NCBI RefSeq assembly: GCF_922984935.1
Contig: NC_060068.1
Span: 62,781,155-62,845,154, forward strand
Source of the DNA: Meles meles
Lineage: Eukaryota > Chordata > Mammalia > Carnivora > Mustelidae
Direction of reading: 5' to 3'
DNA length: 64,000 nt
The notes under the pieces were generated by a model. The model was not told where the DNA came from. It saw only the letters and a program-made list of their open reading frames with translations, and did not search any database. Each line of letters starts with the position of its first letter. Within the stretch, counting starts at the first letter, position 1. Made by a program: the position numbers and the translations under genes. Shown one piece after another: positions 37,481 through 48,600 of this stretch.

Positions 37481-39029
37481 GATACAGTTTAATATTTACG
37501 AAGCATATTGTGACTGGTTGACTCGGTATGTCTTCCCACCTTGTATCAGAATTCCTCGCTCCACCTTAGAGTCTGGAAAGCAAATACTTCTTTTCCCACA
37601 TCTTCTTGCACCTAGGTTCTGGGTGTTCATTAGGCTCCACCAAGCAGAAGCACTGGTAGGGCAGCTGAATTTGAAACTCAGTATTAAGTGCGGAGAGAGG
37701 CCCGGCTTGAGATACTCATTTTGCTGGACAGACTGTAACGTCGTGACATGGTTCCCAAGCCAGCCCCTGTGCTAGCTGCCGCCCAACTGAGCAGATGGCT
37801 TCTGAGATGTGGCAAGAGAGGAAGTTCCAATGGTGGCCAAGTTCTACATTATGGCTTTGGAATTTGTTCTTGGAAGCTCCCCCTAGTGTGTGTTTTTAAA
37901 ATCTTCCTCATGATTATTATGTAAGTCATGTAAAAGTCGGCAATAAATCCTTTTTTTTTTTTTTTTTTTTTTCATTAAAGAGCTTGAAAGGATTCTGTTC
38001 TCTGTGGTGCAACCCTCACTGAAGCAATATAGACATTAGTCTTCAAAATGTCACTGATCATTTTGGCTGTTTCATTCTTCTTTTCCATCTTTTTAATTAC
38101 ATGCATACTAAACACAAAATGGGGTTGGCTTTATTATTTGTTGCTTTCAGTGAACAGGTGAATTGGAAAGTGATCACAGTCCCTGCTAAGGGGTTTGTTA
38201 GATTCTTAGGGAACACCTGCTATTATTCAATATGCCTGTGTTGGAGATCTTCCATTTGCCCCTCCAGATCCACAAAACATGCATGAATTTACTGCATAAG
38301 AAGTTCTCATCTGAGCAAAGCAGATCACTCACTGACATCTGGAGGCCTTGGAGGCTATAGCTATGGGCTGACACACCTGCCACAATTGCAAATGAAGAAA
38401 AAAATCACCTAATCCCAAAGCCCATTTCTTGTTGAATTGTAAAGAAAACAACTTGCCTTGCTCTCACCCTGTTTAGGGCTGGGGACAGAAGGTTATTTTT
38501 ATATTACAAAATATCCTTGACTGGGGAGAATATGCAGAACAAAATATATTTTGTTATTTTTCAAAACGAACATAAAATTGAGAAATAAAAGTTGAGAAAT
38601 ACTGTTCTAGTGACTTGGAACCCCAAACTCTCAAAGGGAAGGCTAGGAAAGAAAAGAGAGGAGAAAGCCTGAGTACAGTAAGAAAAAGATCCCGGAGGTG
38701 TTGGTCCACTCAGCAACACGTAGCATTCGATGAATATGAATGCCTGTGTTTTCTTGTCTTGTTACCTCATTTACCCTCAATTGTTTAAAGATGGGCTTTT
38801 TTGGACATTTCAGTCCAGTCTTCATGTTCTAAGGGGAGCGGAGAAACGGTTATCTGATTTGAAAAAGCAGAGGAAATGTTTTAATGTGGGGAGCATCAAA
38901 TCTTGGGGCCCCAAGAGTCCCTAGGGGGTGGCGGGGAAATTCCTGGGAGGCTATCTGTATGCCCTTCCTACCCTGAGGCATCCGTAGAGTAACTCTCCTC
39001 CATTAAAAGCTCAAGGATTCAGCATTTCC
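37481..39029. other. ERAP1 upstream flank, no gene
   Basis: A T-run of about 22 at 37951-37972. The rest is unique-looking AT-rich DNA leading to the CpG island. Confidence 0.5.
38934..38943 (+). promoter_or_regulatory. NF-kappaB consensus site upstream of the CpG island
   Basis: GGGAAATTCC is a perfect match to GGGRNNYYCC, about 100 bp upstream of the island. ERAP1 has been reported to respond to NF-kappaB with other antigen-presentation genes. A single short motif can occur by chance. Confidence 0.4.
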
Positions 39030-39957
39030 CAAAACGAGTCGCTGGGCGGCTCTGGTTTCTTTCGGAGGCGGGCCACGAGCTCGCAGCCCATTTGCAGAGC
39101 TGAGATGATGGACACCGCTTGAGTCCAACTGGCGTGGAGCCCGTGCAGACTGCTTGGAGCCGCGAGCTGGAGTCCAGCCTGGGTCACTTTCTGCAGCACC
39201 CACCCTTTTTTCATGCCTTCCAAGCCCTCGCTGCGCCGAAGGCTAACGGTCGAGAACTACAGCCGCAAATACAAACTCAGAATGGTCTGCGTTCGGGAAG
39301 GAGTGCTCTTCCCCACCGACCCCCCTGTACTGCAACGCGGCCGTTTCCCTTGCGCGCAGCACGAATTTGTGAATTCCCATCCCGGGTCCCGCGGTCTCCT
39401 TCGCGCGCTCCCACGGCCAGCTTTCTCCTTCCCCAGCTCGCGTCTCCGCCGGGGGTTCTCCGGCGCCTGTCAGGAGCTCCCCGGCGGACACGCACCTGGC
39501 GTGCTCGCGCCGCGGCCCGGGCTCCGCTTTCACTTTCTGTTCCGGGGTAGGGGAGGCTGGCAGCAGCGGCGCGAGGGCGAGCTGGTCGCGTCGCAGACCC
39601 CCCAGGTACAGCGCGCAGGTCCCCAGGGCACCCCTCGGGGAGCGGTCCCGGCAACCTCCGGGTGCCCGCCGGGGAGGCCCGAAGACCCGGGGCACGCGGC
39701 GGAGAAGAGCGAGGCGGGGGGACGCCGGGCCGGGGAGAGTCGTGGGACCGGGGCCCGGGTCCGCGGGGAGGCGCTGTGTTTGGCGACCAGCCTAGCCTTG
39801 CTCGGGTCCTTCTCGGGCGGGAGAACGCGGGGGGCGCCGGGCCAGTGCGCCTGTTCTGCGCGTTCTCGCGGCCGCGCCACTTCCCGACCGGCTGGAGCCT
39901 CCCTCCGGTGCACGCCTCGCCGCTGGGCTCCTGCCAGCCTCCGGATCCCCCCCGTCT

Positions 39958-39976
39958 CCCCCCCCCCCCCCCCCCC
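39958..39976. repeat. C19 homopolymer in the CpG island
   Basis: Nineteen consecutive C, preceded by a C7 run at 39947-39953; G-rich on the template strand. Confidence 0.9.
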
Positions 39977-40056
39977 GCCTCGAGAGTGGCGCCAAATGGA
40001 GGGGCGGGGAGGACGGCTGGCTCGTTCGGCTAAGGGTACCTTGGGGATAGTTGGCA

Positions 40057-40068
40057 GAGAAACGAACG
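40057..40068 (+). promoter_or_regulatory. Possible interferon response (IRF/ISRE-like) motif
   Basis: GAGAAACGAACG contains GAAACGAA, one base short of the tandem GAAANNGAAA core bound by IRFs. It lies at the 3' edge of the CpG island. ERAP1 is interferon-gamma inducible, so the place is sensible, but the match is imperfect. Confidence 0.25.
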
Positions 40069-41744
40069 TGTCTTTGCATTAACTGCTGGTTGGGCGTGTT
40101 GAAGGATCCGAGTCCGTGAATGTCCCCAAGATCAGTTCTTTGCTTGCTTCTCCTGTACTTACTCCCAGCAGTTGTCTTCTCTTCACTCTGGCTCTAGCTG
40201 AGTTTTATTCAGATAAAGTTCTACTGTTGGAGCAAATTAAAGTTTTCTCTCTGGGTGCCTTATGTGCCAGGGGGGCCTGCAAGTTAATTTCATGGAAGAA
40301 GAAGAAGAGCAGTCACTTCCTTGCCATTTTCCCGGAGGTTCTTTGTGTAGGTCGGGTTCGGTAATAAAAGCTCAGTTTTCTGGCAAATGCCGAGAGTATC
40401 TGCTCTCAACTCAGGAGGAAAAACAAGAACAAAAACCTTTAAAAAGTTGGCCAGTGCTTTACTTTTCCCAAGGATTTGGAATTGTGCTGGTACCATAGCC
40501 CATTTTCAGGTAGGCTTAAATGAAAAAAATTCTTATTGGTTAAAAAAAGAATATTCAAGTTAATTCAGCATTTTTTGTTTGCCAGCAGTGACAAACCATT
40601 ACAATGCTTGTTAGTTTCATCATTCAGAAGATTTGGGGAGAAAGTCCGTTACCTCTTGGTGGTAGATTCCATATTGAGGAGTGTTCCATTAAAGGGAAGG
40701 CTGAGCTAAGCCAGGATCTGTTGCCTCCGCCTCCTTCGTGCCTGAGAAAAGTCATAATCACGTGACCAAGGCGGACTAAGTAAATTTCCTAAAGTAACTT
40801 GAACTCTTCCTGGCTGTGAAGTTAGGTACTCTGTTACCACCTCCTTGACTGGGAGAGATGCTTTATTTAATAAAATCAATGCCAAAGGCAGGTACTTTTT
40901 AAAACTGTAAAGATATGCAGTAAAGGGCAGGAACGTCCTTGAAAACTTTTAGCTCTGTGCTCTAAACACGTGTATTCATCTGTCTGCTGGTATTTTTCCT
41001 TGGATATCTCAGAGATATCACAAACATATTTTAAAAATGAATCCTCAATTCCCTCTCCTCCCTTTTAGAACTCTCCCACCTCTGGTCTTCTTCTCAGTAA
41101 ATGGCACCTAGGACTACCCAGATGCTCATTCTAGAAACCTGGCAGCCTTTCTGATGTGTTCTTTCAGTCACCCTGCACTTCCAGTCCACCCCATATGTAG
41201 ACGCCTGAGTCCATCCATCTGTCTGTCTCTCCCCTCTCCGACCCCCTCCCACTCTCAGAGTACAAGCCACTAGTTTACTTTGACTAGACTCCTTTCTAAC
41301 CGGTTTCTTGGCCATCCCCCGGCTCCTTTGTTGAGCCATGTAGCTTCTTAAAGTGTGAACTGCATCCTAGGACCTTCTAGTTCAACATCCAGCGGCTACT
41401 CATTGCACTTGGGCTGAGAGCCCAATTCCTTAACAAGCCTACAGCGGAGTGGTGGTCCCGCCCGGTCTTCCCCTCCAGGGGCATCTTTCTGCTCTATGCT
41501 CTGCCTCAGCTTCCCCAGTCCTCATAACCAGGCCTCTCTACTGCCTCTGTGCCTACAAATACGCTTGCTATCCCTTCTGTCTGAAAACTCACCTTCTTCT
41601 TTCCTTAGCTAATTTGAATTTCCTTTAAATCTCAGCTAAAATATCCTTCAAGAACGCCCATTGGAAATCACTCTGCCCTGTTACTCTCTTTCAGGAGGTG
41701 TGTGTTTTTAACCACCCTAATTGCGGTTAAAAATTCCTCCCCCC

Positions 41745-41937
41745 GGGGCGCCTGGGTGGCTCAGTGGATTAAGCCGCTGCCTTCGGCTCAGGTCATGATC
41801 TCAGGGTCCTGGGATCGAGCCCCGCATCGGGCTCTCTGCTCCGCGGGGAGCATGCTTCCTCCTCTCTCTGCCTGCCTCTCTGCCTACTTGTGATCTCTCT
41901 CTCTGTCAAATAAATAAAAATCTTTAAAAAAAAAAAA
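41745..41937 (+). repeat. Can-SINE (+), mustelid-like, ERAP1 intron 1
   Basis: GGGGCGCCTGGGTGGCTCAG to AAATAAAAATC plus A-tail. Exact TSD AAAAATTCCTCCCCCC at 41729-41744 and 41938-41953. Confidence 0.95.
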
Positions 41938-43532
41938 AAAAATTCCTCCCCCCACCCCCAAACCCCATAAGCAGTCTGAGGTTACAGACTTACATTGCTA
42001 GTGTCCAGCCAAATCCCAGGCACATAACAGGTCCTCAGTAAATATTTGTGGAATGAATGATTGAGAATATTATAACTCAGTCTTTACAACATGCTGTGAC
42101 AGGTATTATTTTCTCAATTACACATGAAGAGAACGAAACTGGGATTAAATAACCTGTCCAAGGTCACATAGTTGGTGGCAGAACAAGAAAGCAAAACCAG
42201 GTTTTCTTTTCTGACTGTAAGTGTAATATGTATTACATATCGGGATAAGTCTTCTGAGATTTATGCCGTATATGTTAGATGTTCCATTGTGGTTTCCTGG
42301 CATTCCGTCCTCTTTTGAGACACAGCCATGTTCCCTTTGACTCTGTCTCCTCATGGACTCAACCTTGCAAAGCCCTGGACGTGGGTCCCACTGCCAACTC
42401 CTTTAGCAGCCTATAGGCCTGGCTGTCAGCTCAGAACCAGTTGGAATTTTTAGATTTCCTCCTGGACTTGGGAACACTTGGGGACTTCTGGGGTCCCTCT
42501 TATGCCTGAGCCTGCCACCTTCATTGTACTGCCTACCTTCTTGGGGGCATGGGCTGCACCCACAAAGCCACTGCCATCAGAAATTCAAAATGGAAGTCCC
42601 ACACAAGTTCCCTTTATTGCTCATGTCCCAACTTCAAGGGAAATCCATGGTTTTGCCCCTGCCCTAGAATTCTGACTGAGGAAGTAAAAGGGGGAACCCT
42701 TTACAATTTTGATGTTTAAACTTCATACTTCTTCAGATCGCTTCGGCTCTCCATGGCTAGAAGCACCCTCTAGTAAGTTCCTACACACACATACGAGAAG
42801 AAGAAGCACATGAACAAAAAACCTGTTCTCCCTGTTGAACCTTTAATTCTCTCTTCCCTTTCATCTGGGTGAAGCCTTTTGAACCGAGGTTATGGTGCCT
42901 CTGTGCTTGACTGTCACCACTGTGCTGGGATCCTCTCTGTTTGCCTCCAGGTCTGCTCTGTGGGGAGGGGGATGTAGGCACCTTTAGCAGGGGAGCGGGA
43001 GGGGGAGTGAGGGTTTGGGAGAGCACATCAGTTATTACCTTGAAGTGGTATTCCTCCACATAGTGTCAAGACTAGGGTTTGGCAAGGATTATCTAGAAGG
43101 TTCTCAGATTGGCTTTCTAATAGAATCTCTAGGAAGATTTTTAAAAACGTTGGTGCCCTGAGCTCATGGCCATAGATTTCAGTTTAACCGTTCTAGATAG
43201 GGACCCAGGGCCCTGTCATTTTAAAAGCTACCTTGGTAATGTTAATACGCAGCCAGAGTTGAGAACCACTGACATAGAGGTAGAATCCCATGTACCACAC
43301 TGTAGCATTACTACTTTTCTCATCTGATCTATGTGTTCAGGAGCCCAAGGAGCTTGAAGGAATGGAGGCCACTTACCTGGACTCATCTAACAGATGCATC
43401 CTGGCAAACACCCATCAGAGAAGTGTCTTTGTCTAAGAGAGAGAAATGTTTCAGTTCTCAGCCATGGTTGCCAACTCCCTTATAATTCACATTCCTTTTG
43501 TGCCTCTAGACCTTTAAAATAAAGTGTCTTTA

Positions 43533-43720
43533 GGGCGCCTGGGTGGCTCAGTGGGTTAAGCCTCTGCCTTCAGCTCTGGTCATGATCTCAGGGTCCTGGG
43601 ATCGAGTCCCTGCATCAGGCTCTCTGCTTGGCAGGGAGCCTGTCCTCTCTGTCTGCCTGCCTCTCTGCCTACTTGTGATTTCTGTCTGTCAAATAAATAA
43701 ATAAAATCTTAAAAAAAAAT
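43533..43720 (+). repeat. Can-SINE (+), mustelid-like, ERAP1 intron 1
   Basis: GGGCGCCTGGGTGGCTCAG to AATAAATAAAATC plus tail. Exact TSD AAAATAAAGTGTCTTTA at 43516-43532 and 43721-43737. Confidence 0.95.
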
Positions 43721-44042
43721 AAAATAAAGTGTCTTTAATGCCCTCCCTTCATTTCCAAATCCAACCCATCCTTCCAAACCATGCTCCAGTGCTTGTCTTC
43801 CGTGAAGGCACCTCAGAGTCTCTGCAGCAACGTCACTCTCTTCTCCCCCAGCAGTATCTGTTAGTATCATTTTTAGAATGCTTCATACTTTATCTGTTGC
43901 ATTCGACCGTCTGTGTATGAATGCTTTCTGCCTTTCCAGATTTTGAAGTCTTCGATTGTGGGGTTTGTGTCTTGTGTATTATTACCCACCACATAGTAGT
44001 CAGCACACTGCCTTGCAGGTAGCAGGCATTCAACATGACTTC

Positions 44043-44238
44043 TTTTTCTTTTTTAAGATTTTATTTATTTGTTTGACAGACAGAGACCACAAGTAGGCTG
44101 AGAGGCAGGCAGAGAGAGAGGAAGAAGCAGGTGCCCCGCGGAGCAGAGAGCCTGATGCGGGGCTCCATCCCAGGACCCTGGGATCATGACCTGAGCCCAA
44201 GGCAGAGGCTTTAACCCACTGAGCCACCCAGGTGCCCC
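44043..44238 (-). repeat. Can-SINE (-), ERAP1 intron 1
   Basis: TTTTTTAAGATTTTATTTATTTG to GAGCCACCCAGGTGCCCCC. Flanked by CAACATGACTT and CAACATGTCTT, an imperfect TSD. Confidence 0.93.
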
Positions 44239-45148
44239 CAACATGTCTTTGTTGGATGACTGTAAGAGGGTATCCAGGAGATTGTTATGTTTGACACAAA
44301 CTATTGCTGTGAAAATCACCATAAACCCTTTAAGTCATCCCTGGCTAAATACATACTAGATGAACTTTTGGCATGACATTTGACAGATATCACTGGTATT
44401 AAGGGTTACTGTTAATGGATACCTGTCTCCCCCCACCCCCTGCTACTCAGCGTCTGTGTCTCCTACCTATGCGTCCTGTATGTTACGAATTCTCTATTTG
44501 TAAGCCTGGTGGGGAGCCAGACTGTCCTCTACTGACTGCAGCGGCTGTGAAATCCAGATTCTTGCTCTACCCACCTCCCCGACTGGTAGTGTGATACCTT
44601 ACCTCACCTGAACGAAGTCCTGTCCGGCTGCAGGGGCAGTAGGGACCTCACATCAGCAGTGGCTGCGGCAGCATCCAGCAGCTGGTCCCTGCACAGTAGG
44701 GGAGCTTCCTCCAAGGCCCAGGGCCATGGGGCATGGTCACCAGGTCAGTTTCTCTGCTGTGGTTCTGGCTGTCCATCTTGGCCTCTTTCATGCGGCTGGC
44801 TTCCCAAGCGTCCTGACAAGTCTGTGACACTTTTGGTGAACTACTTAGTGAGCTCGTTCTATTGCTTTCAACCAAGAACCCTGACAAATAGAGTTCATTT
44901 AAACTTGGCGAGCCAAATGATACATTTTAATAGGTGAGAAGATTGTTGCTAACCAGTAACTTCTTTCTAGTATGAATCAATAACATAGGGAAGGTCATTT
45001 TGCTTTCAGGTAAAGACCTAGAACTTTTGAAAGTTTGTATCTATATCGGTTAATCCTGGGTAGATACATTGTGAATTTTTGCTGTCTTGGTAATATTTTA
45101 GTGATTCAATTTTTTTTGGGGGGGTGCTTTTATATATTTTGCCGCTAG

Positions 45149-45692
45149 GTAGTTGGAGCAAGAAGATGTTATCTCTGTTCATCAGATGGCCACTGGTAAC
45201 CATGCCATTTCTACCGTCCTCACTGTTGATTCTCTTAACTGTGTCAACTCCTTCGTGGTGTCAGAGCAGTGACACTACATCTCTGAAAGCTAGCAATGGG
45301 ACTCCATTCCCTTGGGAGAAAATGCGACTTCCTGAGCACATCATCCCAGTGCATTACGATCTCCTGATCCATGCAAATCTCACCACTCTGACTTTCGAGG
45401 GAACCACGGAAATAGAAATCACAGCCAGCCAGCCTACGAGTACCATCATCCTGCATAGTCACCTCCTGCAAATATCTAAGGCCACCCTCAAGAAGAGAGT
45501 CGGAGAGAGGCTGTCAGCAGAACCCTTGAGAGTCCTGGAGTACCCGCCTCACGAGCAAATTGCTCTTCTGGCTCCCGAGCCTCTGGCTGTCGGACTCCCG
45601 TACACAGTTGTCGTTGACTACTCTGGCAATCTTTCTGAGCATTTGAATGGATTTTATAAAAGCACCTACAGGACCAAGGAAGGGGAAGTGAG
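45149..45692 (+). CDS. ERAP1: ERAP1 exon 2: 5'UTR tail, start codon, signal segment and N-terminal domain
   Basis: The acceptor CCGCTAG ends at 45148, followed by 17 nt of 5'UTR and ATG at 45166. This ATG aligns with the human start (residues 1-13 correspond position by position). An in-frame ATG upstream at 45124 lies before the acceptor and is intronic, and a second in-frame Met sits at residue 13. The exon encodes residues 1-175 plus two bases of Arg176: a hydrophobic signal segment (about 13-32), then the PFPWEKMRLPEHIIPVHYDL stretch at the start of the M1 N-terminal domain. N-glycosylation sequons are visible at N44 (NGT, not in human), N71 (NLT) and N155 (NLS). The donor is GAG|GTACTT. 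Known of the family: this domain caps the active site. Confidence 0.93.
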
Positions 45693-48600
45693 GTACTTCT
45701 TTCTATTTTTTTTTTTTTAAACTCCAAGTGCTGCCCATGCTATTTCATATTGATTAATTCTTAACTGTCCCTTGATTGTTGAATGTTTTGATTTTGTGTT
45801 TCATTTATGTAGCTAAAAATAGCCCATAGATTCTTTTTTTTGTTTTTTGGATCTTATTTTTTTGTTCATTCTATTTTAATCAGTTTTCTTTCCTTCAGCT
45901 CTGCCAAAGTACCCATTTGTTTATTTGTTTAGAATTCTGATATATAATAAACATTTTTAATTCTCCTGGCTTAGGATTGGCTCCCTAGAACTGCTATAAT
46001 GAAGTACCATAGACTGGGTGGCTGAGAACAATAGAAATTTCTGCTCTCTCAGTTCTGGAGGCCAGCAGTCCAAATCCAGGGATCAGTAGGGCTAGGCTCT
46101 CTCTACATTTCTGCAAAGAGCCCTTCCCTCCCTCTTTCTAGTCTGTGGAGGCCATCCATTGTTGGCATTCCTTGGCTCCTACAGACATCACTCTGGACTC
46201 TGCCTGTTATCCTGTGGCCATTCCCCAAGTTTTCCTTTTCTTTTAAGGACACTAGTCTTACTAGACTAGGCCCAACTTCATGATGACATCTGCAAAGACC
46301 TTTTTTCCAAAGTCACCTTCACAGATATGAGGGATTAAGACTTCCACATATGTTTGGAGAACACTGTTTACCCTGTAGAGCCTATTAGAAGAAATTTTTT
46401 TTCTTAGTTGAAGCTTTTTTAAGGATCCTCATCTGCCTTGCTTTTGTTCTGTTTTTAAGGAGGCAATCTATTTGGGGGGAGTTTATGCTGAATTTTATTT
46501 ATTATTTTTTAATGTGTTTATTTGAGAGAGAGAGAGAGAACTGGAGGAGGGGAGGGGCAGAGGGAGATAGAGAAGCAGCCTCCCGAGCAGGGAGCTGGGC
46601 ATGGGCCTCCATCCCATGACTCTGAGATCATGACCTGAGCCAAAGGCAGACCCTCAACCCACTAAGCCACCCAAGCACCCCATGCTGTATTTTAAAATCA
46701 AATTTTAGGGATGCCTGGGTGGCTCAGTTGGTTAAGCTGCTGCTTTCAGCGGTCATAATCCCAAGTTCTGGGATCAAGCCCCACATCAGATTCCTTGCTG
46801 AGCAGGGAGTCTGGTTCTCCCTCTGTCTGCCATTCTCCCTGCTTATGCTCACTCTTTCCTTCTCTCTCCCTCTCTCCCCCTCTCTCTCTGCATCAAATAA
46901 ATAAATAAAAATCTTTAAAAATAAAGTAAAATTTTGTTAGTAGGTTATACTCACTTATTTTCCTTTTTTTAAAAAAAGATTTTATTTATTTATTTGGAAG
47001 ACAGAGATCACAAGTAGGCAGAGAGGCAGGCAGAGAGAGAGGGAGAAGTAGTCTCCCTGCTGAGCAGAGAGCCCAATGTGGGGCTCGATCCCAGGACCCT
47101 GAGATCAATGACCTGAGCCAGAGGCAGAGACTTAACCCACTGAGCCACCCAGGTGCCCCTATACTCACTTATTTTTCTGATTCCATATTATTCTTTTGAA
47201 GTTAAAAAAAAAGCCAGATGCTACCCAAAATAATTTTTTAGAAAGTAAATTTTTCCCTATAAAAGCCCCTAAAGATAATTACTACTTTTATTTTAGGAAT
47301 CATCCTTCCAGACTTCTCTCTGGGTATGGATATACATTATATAGATATAAATGGAGTTATATTTTCCATCTTATAAGGGATCTTATTTTGATATGTTGAG
47401 AAGATGTCTCATATGAATATCTATCACTGTACATTATTTTAATGAGTTTTTAAATGTATGTGCTCTGATTTAACTCATAACCCATTCACAGAGATTAGGT
47501 TGTTTCCACCCTTTCAGCAACAGCAATAGCTTTGTTAATCATTTCCTTAGACATAAAATTGCTAAGTTGAAGGGTTTACAATCTTTTGATATCCCTTGCC
47601 ATATTCCTCATCTGTAGCCAGTACCATATGTGGGCAGTCTTTTTAGAGCCAAAAGGCCAATAGATATGTCCCTGTAACTTACACTTCATTGATTATTAGG
47701 GAAATTGAGCAGGTTTTGATAAGTTTATTGACTATTTGTAGGATCTTCTTCTGCGAGTTGCCTGTTTATGACCTGTACCTGCTATTCCCCTTGGTTGCTG
47801 GCATAATGTTACTCATTTTTTTTAAAAGATTTTATTTATTTATTTGGAAGACAGAGATCACAAGTAGGCAGAGAGACAGGCAGAGGGAGAGGAAGGGAAG
47901 CAGGCTCCCTGCTGAGCAGAGAGGCAGATGTGGGGCTCCATCCCAGGACCCTGAGATCATGACCTGAGCCAAAGGCAGAGGCTTTAACCCACTGAGCCAC
48001 CCAGGCGCCCCATGTTACTCATTTTTAAGTGTTCATTCTCTGTCAAGGCTATTAACCCTTTTTGTCAAATAGCTTTCAATCCTTTTTCCCAGTTTTTTGC
48101 TTGCCTTTTTACTTAGTTTATGATAACTTTTGTTCTATGAAAGATTTTTTTTTCAGTAGTAAAATCCATAATCTTATGGTATCTCTAGGAATTAAAAACC
48201 AAACACACATCTCTTTTAGAGTCCCTGGTGCTTTATGCTGTACTTTTATTTCACTCCCCATAATTTTAGAGTACTGGCATCAACACACTTTGAACCCACC
48301 GCAGCCAGAATGGCCTTTCCCTGCTTTGATGAACCTGCCTTCAAAGCGAATTTTTCAGTCAAGATCAGAAGGGAGCCAAGACACCTCGCCATCTCCAATA
48401 TGCCACTGGTGAGTCTGAATGCCTGTGCGTCTGCTCACAGGAAAACTCTGTCAACATGCTGTCACTTGCATTACCCCAGGGACAGTTAATATTCAGGTCA
48501 TCTGTGTTATTTGTTTTCTTGCATGACAGCTAACTTTTCTTTCTTCATTTCCAATCCGTGCTTTTGTTTCAGGCAATAATTTTTCTGTAGTCGGAGAAAA

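Larger units (their letters stand above)
39030..40120 (+). promoter_or_regulatory. ERAP1: CpG island, presumed ERAP1 promoter and noncoding exon 1
   Basis: This is the only GC-rich, CpG-dense segment in the window, against AT-rich repeats on both sides. It lies about 5-6 kb upstream of the first coding exon, as expected for ERAP1, whose first exon is noncoding. No TATA box was seen. GC boxes are visible (for example GGGGCGGGGA at 40001-40010). There is a run of 19 C at 39958-39976. I could not fix the transcription start or exon 1 donor; CCCAG|GTACAG near 39605 and TTTTCAG|GTAGGC near 40509 are candidates. Long open frames on both strands here are a product of high GC. Confidence 0.75.
40121..45148 (+). 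other. ERAP1: ERAP1 intron 1 (5'UTR intron)
   Basis: The left end is uncertain because the exon 1 donor is not fixed. It holds SINEs at 41745, 43533 and 44043, a MIR at about 42080-42190, a MER5A-like piece at about 43090-43275 and a MIR-like piece at about 43955-44035. No coding exon recognised. Confidence 0.6.
45693..48269 (+). other. ERAP1: ERAP1 intron 2
   Basis: GT at 45693, AG at 48268-48269. It contains an ancient repeat-like stretch at about 45970-46390 (CTGCTATAATGAAGTACCATAGACTGGGTGG, common in mammals), four SINEs and an old L1-like segment (-) at about 47180-48100. Confidence 0.85.

Noticed and set aside
39213..40082. 289-codon + strand open frame (and overlapping frames on both strands) across the CpG island
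   Set aside because: Overlapping long frames in several phases are expected in very GC-rich DNA. The product is Arg/Pro/Gly-rich, runs through the C19 tract and matches no family.
45124..45165. Upstream in-frame ATG of the ERAP1 first coding exon
   Set aside because: It lies before the splice acceptor at 45148, so it is intronic; the ATG at 45166 aligns with the human start.
47700..48030. Regular SINE spacing looking like a repeat array
   Set aside because: The SINEs have separate TSDs and orientations; they are independent insertions, not a CRISPR-like or tandem array.
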